Positions 1-9,149 of a DNA stretch of 64,000 nt are shown here, one piece after another. Every line of letters begins with the position of its first letter. Within the stretch, counting starts at the first letter, position 1. This DNA is from Polytrichum commune (taxonomy: Eukaryota; Streptophyta; Polytrichopsida; Polytrichales; Polytrichaceae): assembly GCA_950295325.1 (NCBI GenBank), contig OX485808.1, positions 250,501 through 314,500 on the forward strand, in the 5' to 3' direction. The position numbers and the translations under genes are program-made. The notes below the pieces were generated by a model that was not told the DNA's origin, did not search any database, and saw nothing but the letters and a program-made list of their open reading frames with translations.

Positions 1-1195
1 GTCGCAGTTGTAACCACGTCCTTCGCCGCGTCGCCACCATGTAAGCCTAGGCGTACTACGGCCCACTGAGCTGTTGTGCGAACTTGAACGCGCACGCTTT
101 TTCAATAAATCAATGGCATACCAATGGAGTTTCATTTGCCATAGGTAAAGCAACATGGAGCAGTGTACGGCTGCAGCGTCACATTTGCAGATTAGGAATT
201 CTTTTAGGTGGTTTCGTCACTTATTCAAAAACATGTTTTCACATATGAACTAGTGTGTGTTGTCCTTTGGAAACCCAAACCCAAAAGACTCATGTGCCTT
301 GAAAGACCCTGGACTTTCACGTACATTACATTCTTTGAGAAATTTATAATTCAACAACGTCAAGGATAGTTGAATCCTATACAAGTTTAAATAGACACGC
401 ATTGGGTTGTATACCAGATTGGGTAAACTTATTTTCAGAGTGTCCAGGTGTATGTGAGAAATTACTTGCAGGAGCTCAACTCAACCTCAACTTTTAGGCA
501 TATATACCACCTGTACACAAGTTCTAAAACATGAGTGCATGTTACAAAAACCTCAGTAACGAAGTCACAGATCTACAAAGTGTGATGGAGTCCAAAGATT
601 CAAGCGATGAGTTCATGCTACCTGATTGTTGTAAAGGTAAACCACCAATACTATGATGGTGCAAATTGGAAGCCTCAATGTGGAAGCAGGCTGCTGCATG
701 GGGATTCTTCAGAGTTCTGCACAATAAGCACATCACGAAGTAGATGAGAATGTCAATGAGATGCCTGCTTCATGTGTAACTTTGGTGTGTGCTAAACCCA
801 AGCACTGCCACAAAAGGAAAGGATTCCGGAGAGAAGTGCCGGGAAGACATATTGGGAACTACAATAATTCACTAAGAAACCCTGAACATGCAACAAAACG
901 GCAGATGCACCTAAATGCCAGAACAGAAGAGGATGTAGGGGAAAAACTTCTAGAGAACATGCTACAACAACAGACGTTGCTTGCCCCTGTAAGGACATTT
1001 ATATGCAGGTAGCGATCGCGCCAAGTTAGTAGCAAGTTAGAGTCCAAAGATTCAATCGATTCGTGCTAAGTTAGTTAGCTAGCGCCCCTGCTTCTTGTGG
1101 TACTTCAGCCCAATACCCAGACAATGACGACGAACTCAACGACCCTTACGCAACCCAAACGAAGTTCCTTAACCCAAAAGTATGATTTGTAACAT
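1..1195. other. No recognisable gene
   Basis: Mixed-composition DNA. The open frames around 540-1050 lie on both strands over the same bases and match no family I recognise, and none shows a convincing splice-linked partner. The sequence may be the edge of a gene outside the window or plain intergenic DNA; I cannot tell which. Confidence 0.4.
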
Positions 1196-1199
1196 GACT

Positions 1200-1962
1200 G
1201 CATTATGACAGAAGGAAAGAGCAAGTACGTTTGGTACACATCAATTGTAATGACACGATCTTCCATTGTCACGACTTGCCACATGATAGCTGCATTCTAT
1301 CACTTCAAGGAAGACACTCAATGAACACTCAAGAAAGACACTCAAGTTTGTCGCTGAGTGTGGACTGTACATGCAATGAGTAGGTTACGAACAAAGAAGT
1401 GATGGCTGATTGGAGTTTTAAGCGAAAAAAAGGTGAAGTGAACTCACCCTTCCTGTAACCGCCGGGGTCGAAGTGCTCCAGACTGCGCTCTCCCTAAACC
1501 CTTGAGTCCGTCATTGCTGCAATCGCAGCACGCTCCCAAACCCTAAACCCGGAGTCCATAATGACGGAGCAGTTCACGAAGAATCAAGCGGGGTGGCTAA
1601 AGGGAGGTTTATTCCAGACACAAGGACAAAGTACATGTGGTACATGACAATCGTCATGAGGAGATCTACCTTGTCACAATATAATTGCAATATAATTGCA
1701 ATCTATCACTTCAAGGATTACACTCTAGTGCCGAACCGATCCAGAGTGTACAGCAAATTGCTAGGTTACAATCAAGGCGAAATGATGATGAAGCAAAATG
1801 AACGATCAAGCATAAATGATGATGAAGCAAAATGGTGAAGTGATGTGACTCACCTTCGCTGCATGCACTCCACAGTGCGATCTCCATGACTCATTCAGTG
1901 CAATCTCGCATCACTTCAGTGGATCATCGCTGCAATCGTTGCTGCCCATGCAGCACGCTCCA
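1200..1962. repeat. Diverged tandem duplication, period about 406-425 bp
   Basis: Two blocks, about 1200-1540 and 1605-1962, share the same order of anchors: a GTACRTRTGGTACA-like stretch, CTATCACTTCAAGGA (1297 and 1703), a GGTGAAGTG...ACTCACC stretch, and GCAGCACGCTCC (1525 and 1950). The changing spacing shows indels since duplication. The second block also contains GATGATGAAGCAAAATG twice (about 1783 and 1818). No coding function is evident; a TTTAGGG-like stretch near 1490-1550 could be promoter-type. Confidence 0.6.
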
Positions 1963-1964
1963 TT

Positions 1965-2378
1965 GTGGCAGGCATTCGGAGTAGGTTACAGAACATGAAG
2001 CGGGGGCGGGCGGATGGAAGTTTGAAAACACCAGACGTGGAGAGCACAATCCCCGAGGTTGATTGGATCCAAACCCATCGATGGATGGGGGTGATGCTTG
2101 ACATGAGGTGCCATCGAGGACAATGGCATGAAGCCCATGGGGGGATGCATGGTGGCCTCGGGGGGTGGGGCACAGCAGTCCCCGTGAACGGGTGGGCAGC
2201 CTGGCCGCCAGCGTGGCACAGCTGGAGAGCGGGGACGGGTCCCGGCCGGGACCGGGGTGGGGCCGGGCTGCGAAAAGGGTCGGAAACCGGTGGTCTCTCC
2301 GGCTCGGAGATCGGCAGAGTAGGGAGGTTACTGACACCTCGATTTGCTAAACAGAGTAAAGACCATTGGGCTTGGTAA
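1965..2378. other. GC-rich segment, function unclear
   Basis: A locally very G-rich stretch (strongest at 2150-2300, with runs of G and CCGG motifs) in otherwise AT-rich DNA. Long open frames exist on both strands, as expected when stop codons are rare in GC-rich sequence. The peptides are low-complexity and unrecognised. It could be a CpG-rich promoter or first exon, but no splice-linked partner was found. Confidence 0.35.
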
Positions 2379-2936
2379 TGTTAGGGCTCCAAAGTCAGCT
2401 CCCGAATTGTTGGTTCGTTTCCAACATCCTTATTCTCAAATAATCTTTTTCAATTTAGGATGGCATCATTTATAAACCGGATTGAATTAGTTGATGAGGC
2501 TGCTAGAACACTCTTGGAATTATGTACATTTAGCTCAAGAACAAGAATGTGAATTTGGAATTGAATGTGAAGGAAAGATTGGACACTTGAATCAATGTCC
2601 GGGGAGAACCGGTATTTAGTGTAATGGCAGCCGGTTGGTTTTTGTGAAAAGTTTGGTTGAATTGGGAAAGTGGAGGATGTGAAACCGGTGCTTCTTAAAA
2701 AAAACGGATTTCAACCGGCAACCGTTTTGAGGAGGAGGATTTTTACCCGGATGATTTATGAAATAGGCGGATTTCTTTCATCCAGTTTGATTCATCTAGG
2801 GCCAGATATCATCTGGTTCTAGGGTTTAGGTTATGTGTTTGTTGTAGGCTTGTAGCGATTTGGTGAATGGTGGATAGGCGAAGCTTTTGCTTCATTATTG
2901 CATTTCATTATTGACGGCTAACGTTTAGAATGTATC

Positions 2937-3116
2937 ATGCGCGTGTCTATGAAAGATCTTCGTGGTGATCTTGATAACGTACTAATGGAAGCCATAGCTT
3001 TATGGAGGAACTCTACAAAGTTTAGATGGTTGATTTCACATCCACATAGATACCTTTCCGGGCGTTTTCCTCTTGAAGGTGAAGATAATATTGTTGATTT
3101 TGACTCTAATAGTTGA
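2937..3116 (+). pseudogene. Transposase-like C-terminal tail, copy 1
   Basis: A 59-codon frame beginning MRVSMKD, with EAIALW, KFRWL, HRYLSGR and a short acidic end before a TGA stop. It matches the frame at 45597-45860 in the same order: MRV, then (E)EAI-LW, KFR-L, P--YL-GR, then an acidic tail. Tails of the type RV...EGP...F...EA..LW are, from memory, typical of plant hAT transposases just after the dimerisation domain, so I infer a hAT-type remnant. That family call is weak; the kinship of the two copies is directly visible. No catalytic region is seen upstream. Confidence 0.4.
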
Positions 3117-4585
3117 TGGATTTCATTTTTGTATACATGTTAGGTTATGGTATGTTAAGTTACTATTTTATCATGTTGTGGCCTCAACGCTAATATGAGG
3201 TTTTAAGACCTAGGTATGATAGAAGAGTAAAGCCATGGCCATCAACCAGTTGATGGGTTGTTTCATGTCCAACTCTTGCTATGGATAATTGTTGATCATT
3301 GTTGTTGTTTCTTGTATGTAATGAAATGTGGATCATTGTTGTTGGATGTTGATATCATTACCTATTGTTGTTGTATGTTGATAGGTTCTTTGGACATTGT
3401 TGTTGAATGGTGTATATTGTTTGTAGATATAATTTTGCTACATTGGAAACCAACTTACTTATCAATGCCCAAGTTTTTGGCCGGTTGTCATTACAATGAA
3501 GAGGAAATTAGCCAGCACTTGGAAAAAAAAATACAAAATATTACCCAGTCCAAATTAATGGCAACAAGTTTGCAACTGATCAAATCCTGCAAAAACCAGT
3601 AGAAGTTGTGAAGGGACGGATTCTAGCTGGTTGAGCTCAAAAAGCTCCCGAACCTTGACTTGAATCCCTGAAAGTTGAAGTCATTAATCTTCAGTGGTAC
3701 TTTGAAGCTTTGTTCCTGAAGTAATTGCAAGTTTTTAAAGGTGCACATGAAAATTGCAGACATGCAAACAGAGGGACTAATTCCTCTGTTTAATGCTTTG
3801 TGCAGAGGGTGGCCTGAAATTTTGGGGAATCATATTCCTTTTCTCCATTCTTGAGCAGCCAAAGGATTTATAGCAGCTTACAGGATGCCTCTGTGATTTT
3901 CTCATACTGTTCCTTAAAAAATAAAGAGTAGGGTTAACTTTAGATTTGTTGATCATTGATCATTGATCTAGGCCTCATCCTCAGTTAATGAATAACCGAT
4001 GCAAATTCCTTCGCACTTAGCACTCGAGCGACCAATTTGCCCTCGGTTACTATCCTATGTCTTACTAATCACTCAAACAGAGCAAAACCAGAATATTAGA
4101 GAAAATTACGACATGATGTTAGTAACAAATTTCTTATAAAAATGATTCTAAGAATCATTTCATCCCATCCTATAGAAATCTATCCGTTTTGCTTGATTCA
4201 AGCTTGACATTGTTCTGTTTCATAAAGTGATGAAATATTCGAAAAATTAAAATCAACATGTTGAATATAGAATGGGCCACGCCTTCATTAGAAGAAAATT
4301 TGTTCAGTACAACCATCCATTGTGACTTGTCCCTTGCAACAAAATGGTGAGGAAATACATAAATAAACCATTTTTTGGTTGTCAAGTAGAGGTTTTTTGT
4401 TGCAGTTTTTGGACAGTTAGCAACCAAAACTATCCAATTGACAACCAAAATGATTTATTTATGCTTCTTTTTTTCTTTTTTCTTTTTTGGCCATGAGTCG
4501 CAATGCACAAGTCACAACAAATGATTATAATGGACAAGCTATCTTCTAGTGCTTATAAATGTAACCATGGTCATGATTGTCTATA
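3117..4585. other. Intergenic, no gene recognised
   Basis: AT-rich, with TGTTG-rich low-complexity sequence at 3250-3420. The open frames (3258-3602 plus, 4170-4448 minus) have hydrophobic or lysine-rich, low-information peptides and no known motif. Confidence 0.5.
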
Positions 4586-4589
4586 TGAA

Positions 4590-4985
4590 GCAGATTGGTG
4601 TTAGTCTAACACCCCCAAAATTTTGAAACTTGTATTTGGGTGGTGTGTGATCATGCGTAGGTCAAAAGAATGGACATCAAAATAACATGTGTACAAAAGA
4701 AGATTGGACTACATGCTCAAAATGTGTTAACCATTGTAGGCTCAATAGTCGACTCAATTGGGGGTCCTATATGACCATCTTATAACAACAAAAATCTTCA
4801 CTATGACAAATTTTTATTTCTTAAAAAGAAAGCTTCGTTATAAACTAGATGAACTCCAAAAATAATAAGGGGTAATACATAGGGCTCAAATTGGATGCTA
4901 ATTATGCTAAGAGATTGGTACTAATCATATTGCATTAATTGCATGTTTCTTATCCTATAGAAAGTGGGTGCATAACTAAGATGAA
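4590..4985 (+). repeat. Dispersed repeat family R1, copy a
   Basis: Shares an ordered set of phrases with other copies in the window: AAGATTGGACTACATGCTC, ...GGCTCAATAGTC, AATTGGGGG..CTATATGACC, a CTTCACTATGACAAAT-like stretch, and a TTTCTTATCCTA..GAAAGTGGG end. Other copies lie at about 12585-12760 (-), 20505-20575 (fragment), 39510-39810 (+), 41105-41430 (+), 46361-46690 (+), 46700-46930 (-), 50630-50870 (-) and the right window edge (-). It is non-coding, and I could not define its termini, so the transposon class is unknown. Confidence 0.65.
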
Positions 4986-5146
4986 TACATGGCATTAATA
5001 TATGATATCAATAAGGGTAGCAAATTCCAATGCCAATTGAATAGTGACACTTGGTAGGTATCACATGATAAGATCTAATCATTATATACCCAAGTCATTA
5101 TATGGGTCAATATTATATGGGTGTCTTGGATCTTGGATAAAAATGT

Positions 5147-5212
5147 GTCGTAATATGGAGGGTGTCGTATAAACGAGTGTCGTACGAACGATGTTAGACT
5201 ATACATGCATAT
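5147..5212 (-). repeat. Pogo-like element terminus, solo fragment
   Basis: Nearly the reverse complement of the left end of the element starting at 6181: it contains GTCGTATAAACGAGTGTCGT and ends GTTAGACTATA, against TATAGTCCAACC... at 6179. Only the terminal ~65 bp is present here, so it is a broken copy or a remnant of another insertion. Confidence 0.6.
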
Positions 5213-5319
5213 GGCGGGAACACATGGGGTTGGTGGGCATATGGGGTTGGGCTAACCCAAGATATTAATCCCTATGCACATGTGCAACAAAATATTAAAT
5301 CCATGAAGAGAAGGAAAGC

Positions 5320-5530
5320 TTTATTGTATACGAGTGTACCTCTCCTCCATCCATCATAAAAACTTGACCCCCTATAGATTTGTTACCAATTCATCTCAAA
5401 TGACATCAAGTGGACTAATTCATGGTCTTCAAAGCTAATTCCAATGTCAAGTCCATTTTTCTTAGAAAAAGAAAACTCCGAACTGCATTAATTTTCATGG
5501 GTTTTATGTATGATGAATGAGGGGTATGCC
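5320..5530 (+). repeat. Dispersed repeat, second copy at about 58340-58540
   Basis: The stretch containing CTCCATCCATC, CTTGACCCCCTATA and CATCTCAAATGAC recurs in the same order and orientation near 58385-58460. It is non-coding and its boundaries are undefined. Confidence 0.5.
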
Positions 5531-6180
5531 CGTACACAATAACCTTGTCTCTTTGTAATCATGTGCACGGGTGTAACAGACAGGGATGGACATAAGATTG
5601 TTGGGATATCAATTTATATACAACGGGCCAGGACGTCATGGATCCAAGCTAGTTGGTTCCATAAGGATTGAGGCACCACAAGTTCTTGACTCTTTATGGC
5701 TATATTGCACATTATAATTGCACATCTTCCAAGCTTGGACGACTAGCTACAAACCACATACTTAGGGCCACTTTACACTACGGTGGAGAAGTGCACCGGT
5801 CAGTCAAGAATTATTGCCCAACACATGTTTGTTTGAGGCGAGGGATGATATGCCGGAGAAGATGAAAAGACAACCAAATAATGCCTTAAGAAGTCTTGAC
5901 CGGCCGTAGTGTAACCACGTAGAGGAGAAGTCCACTAGACTACTTCACAAAACGGTCAAAGCCGGCCATAATAGAAACCTTACCCCCTAGATGACCGTTG
6001 TATTGATATTTAAACAATTTTATTGATAAAAAAATAAAATGTATATGGCAATGTTTTAGAACTTCTTTCATGACAATAATTTATTTGAAAATCTTCCACC
6101 TTTATAATACATCCAAACTAAGGTAAACAAGTAGGTAACAATATCTTCCTATTGATTTTTAAAGATATTACATGTTGGTA

Positions 6181-6944
6181 TAGTCCAACCTCATTAATAC
6201 GACACTCGTTTATACGACACCCTCAATATTACGACACATTTTTACGAGACGAAACTTTTTAGTTCAAAACTCCCTCTTTTATACGACTACAACACTCGAT
6301 GATGCAACATATATAATCTATGTTTTGTCATATTAAAGAGGTAGTTAATGCTAGAATTCCTTTCATCGACAATGTACATCTAAAATACATCCATTTTCAA
6401 TTGGGAACCACTTGGGAACTTCACTTATTATTGGGAACTTAATGATAATTAGGGTTACTAGTGTAGAATGGACATGGTTAGGGTGAGAGTGGCATCATGC
6501 CTAGTATGTTGCCTTGTACACGGGTGATATAGTATCACCAGGGTCTTGATGCTAAACGTCATGCATCATTGTAGTCTAGTTTCTTATTAGAGAACTCTTT
6601 ATATTTTGGTGTTAATGAAATTATTAGTTTCCAAAAGTTAGATGGGAGTTTAGATAAGATGACAGTTTCTAACTTGGGTAGGCAACACCAAAGATCTTTG
6701 GACTCTTATTTTAAGAGTTCTTGAGAATATTTGTAATTGTTTGGAGTTATAAGTTATTATTTCATACCATCTATATTGCTTAAACTCGATGTATATATTT
6801 TTAAGCTCATATTACTTATGTTTTCATATTCCCTCAATAATATGACAACTTTACGTCATTTTTCATATTAATGAGAAGATGACAATTGGATAATATGACT
6901 TTTTTTGGATTGCCCAAAAATGTCATACTAAAGAGGGAGAAAAA
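6181..6944 (+). mobile_element. Pogo-like element with PIP-box relic, copy 1
   Basis: Flanked by TA on both sides (6179-6180, 6945-6946). The left end TAGTCCAACCTC...ACGACAC resembles the CAGTC..ACCTC termini of pogo/Tigger elements; the right end is a partial inverted match (CTCCCTCTTTAGTATGAC on the other strand). It is clearly homologous over its length to 42283-42988. Near 6629-6724 a short frame ends in GRQHQRSLDSYFKSS before TGA; QRSLDSYF (6689-6712) fits the PCNA-binding consensus Q-x-x-h-x-x-aromatic-aromatic. No catalytic DDE region remains. The element lies inside the hAT-like element 5764-7645. Confidence 0.65.
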
Positions 6945-7379
6945 TAGTGCAATGATTTCTCTCGGGCCATCACACCCGCTTACCTCCATAACCACGTGCG
7001 ATAAAAGTTCGCTACCCTACATTATATGCCATATATAATTTAATGTTTTCTTCTACATATTCATAACCATTGATAATATCTTTTGTATATATTTTTGAAG
7101 TTTTTAGGCATCTTAAATTTTTGTAGTAAAATTTTCAAGTCAATTTCGCGCCAATGTTTTATTTTTATTTAAAAAAATCATCAATTTTGGTTATTATTTT
7201 TTACTATGTAATAGATATCGTGTATATCTACTCATGAAAAACAATTGATAAAAATTTGACCCATTTTGGTGACGCTATATGTAAAAAATAGATTTGTTTT
7301 ATCGCACGTGGTGTTCAACTTGACAATGGAGTGCACCCCCCGTGAGATTTCTTTAAGGAAGAAATATTTTATTGAAGTT

Positions 7380-7453
7380 GGAGTTCTCTGGAGGTCAAGT
7401 TTCTTGTCTAAGGCTTTGAGGTTGCCCAAGAAACTTGAGCTCCGGAGAACTCC
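7380..7453. repeat. Hairpin with 27-bp arms
   Basis: The left arm 7380-7406 (GGAGTTCTCTGGAGGTCAAG...) pairs with the right arm 7427-7453 at 25 of 27 positions, with a 20-nt loop. It sits near the right end of the hAT-like element 5764-7645, so it may be a structural part of that element. A transcript would form a miRNA-precursor-like fold, but nothing in the sequence shows expression. Confidence 0.7.
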
Positions 7454-7819
7454 CCTTGAAAAAAGTGTGGCCACGTTGCCAACCATGTCATTATTTCATC
7501 CATGTATAAAGTTCCCCACCAAAGGACTCTTGGCCGTAGTGTAAACCATCACTGAACAAGAGTGTCACTCTCGGCCAATCAAATTTCAGAATTCCCTTAG
7601 AATTCTTGACCGAAGGACTTCTCCACCGTAGTGTAAAGCGGCCCTAAGTAAAAAGCGTAGTGAAAGTTTTGTGATGAAGGGCCCCCGCCTGCCAGCTCGG
7701 CAAACAGCGGCCGTGGATGGCCTCAATGAAATCGAACGGCCACCGTTGCATCTGCCCGATTGAGCCATAAGAACCAAAAAGTCAATCTCTGGAATCTAGG
7801 AATCTCGTAGCTACCTACT

Positions 7820-7841
7820 AGGGTTTAGGGTTTTAGGGTTT
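7820..7841 (+). promoter_or_regulatory. Telo-box cluster before the exonuclease gene
   Basis: AGGGTTTAGGG followed by TTTTAGGGTTTT. Telo-boxes (AAACCCTAA, either strand) are common near plant transcription starts, especially for housekeeping and cell-cycle genes. It marks a likely start region about 1.3 kb upstream of the first coding ATG, leaving room for a long leader with introns. Confidence 0.5.
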
Positions 7842-8069
7842 TACTTTGCTGCCTTCCTCATCCACTCGCATTCCTGCCGCCGAGTTTCTTGTCCAAATTT
7901 TGACTCCCCAGAAATCCCAAGCGCCGCGATCAATTGTAAGCAGTACCTCACTCCAATGGGTCGAGCTCTTATTTGAGAAAAAAATAACTCAGGATTTCCG
8001 CGTCAGGATTTGGTGGCTACTTATTCAAGACTCGGGCCTCACCGAGTGCTGTTCGACAGATTACCTCAC

Positions 8070-8720
8070 TTCTGACGAGCTGTTCCGTCGCCTGAGGCTT
8101 CCAATTCGTGAATCCTTCTCCGCAGGTGCAAATAACTTCTAAATTCACAAGTTTGTTGTTACACCAATCTGCTGGCAGTTTTTAGGTGTGCAAATTTTGG
8201 GTCCGGGGTTCGAGAATTTGTGTACTCCCCTTGTGCTGTCCATCAATTACATCACTTTTAATGAGCTGTTTGATCTCCTGAGGCTGCCGTTACGTGAATT
8301 CCCTCCGCAGCTGCAAAAATAATTTCTGAATTTATAACCTTGGCGTTGTACCGAACAGTATTTTGAAGGGATGCAAATGTTGGGATTGAGGTTCGAGAAT
8401 AATAGTCCTCTCCTTGTGCTTTCTATCAAATATTCACATCACTTTCATTGAGCTTTTTTTAATCCCGAGGTTTTTAATTCCTCAATCCTCTTCCTAAGTG
8501 CAATTTCCTGTTGTAGAAGCTTGGTGTGCAGCACTCAGGATTTTCAAATTTAGGGTTTGAGGTTCGAGAATGTTTGTATTTACCTTGTTCTTTTCATTAA
8601 ATATATCACTTTTGATGAGCTGTTTTATTTCCTGAGGTTTCCAATTCCACAATCCTCTCCGAAAGTGAAAATTCTTTTCTAGACTATAATATCGGTATTG
8701 CGTTAAACAGCAGTTTTTAG
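8070..8720 (+). repeat. Four degenerate tandem repeats in the exonuclease leader
   Basis: A unit with the order TGAGCTGTT-x-CTGAGG(C/T)T-CCAATTC-x-AATCCTCTCCG-AAGTGCAAAT, then a GGTTCGAGAAT-like stretch and a TCCTTGTGCTTT-like stretch, recurs starting near 8077, 8259, 8448 and 8613 (spacing about 182, 190 and 165 bp). The copies carry indels that break any common reading frame, so they look non-coding: a leader intron or 5' UTR that grew by local duplication. Confidence 0.65.
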
Positions 8721-9149
8721 GGTTCCCAAATTTTGGGTTTGATTTTCGAGATTTTTTGTACAGGTTCATGAATGTACGGGGCATAGGCATGCACAATTTC
8801 CTTTCTATTTACTTTTTTGGTAGTCAAAAGAGGTAACCAGTAAACAGTCGTCAGTCAATCCCAGTGTCACTCAATCTCCAGTGTCACTCAATTCCTCAAT
8901 TTGCTTCTGCTGGTGCAAAGAAGCACTGAACTTGAAGGTTTGCATTGCATCAATCGTGGTTGTGGGGGATGGGCTTGAGGTTTGAGAATCTTTACACAAA
9001 ATTGTCTGATACATTTTATTCTAGTCTACTTACATAGAGACCAGTCTCAAAGTGCACCTTTGGATACTCAACCTATCTTGACTATATCTTTGTGGAATTT
9101 TTCCCGTCCTCAATATATTTGGGATCTTTTTGGTAGCAGGAGCAGTGCA

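Larger units (their letters stand above)
5764..7645. mobile_element. hAT-like TIR element, 1.88 kb
   Basis: The left end AGGGCCACTTTACACTACGG (5764) and the reverse complement of the right end (finishing at 7645) match at 28 of 29 bases, and weaker similarity continues inward to about 50 bp. Flanking bases extend the palindromic ends to TACTTAGGGCC / GGCCCTAAGTA. A (C)ACTTAGGGCCGCTTTACAC-type terminus is shared with the smaller element at 56090-56639, which has an 8-bp target duplication, so I infer the hAT superfamily. No clear target duplication is visible here and no transposase is encoded. A pogo-like element (6181-6944) is inserted inside it. Confidence 0.7.

Noticed and set aside
1924-2378. 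Overlapping 137-codon frames on both strands
   Set aside because: Stop codons are rare in this GC-rich stretch; peptides are low-complexity and neither has a spliced partner.
7232-7544. Overlapping plus and minus frames of 92 and 84 codons with similar peptides
   Set aside because: The similarity of the two peptides comes from the DNA hairpin at 7380-7453, not from coding.
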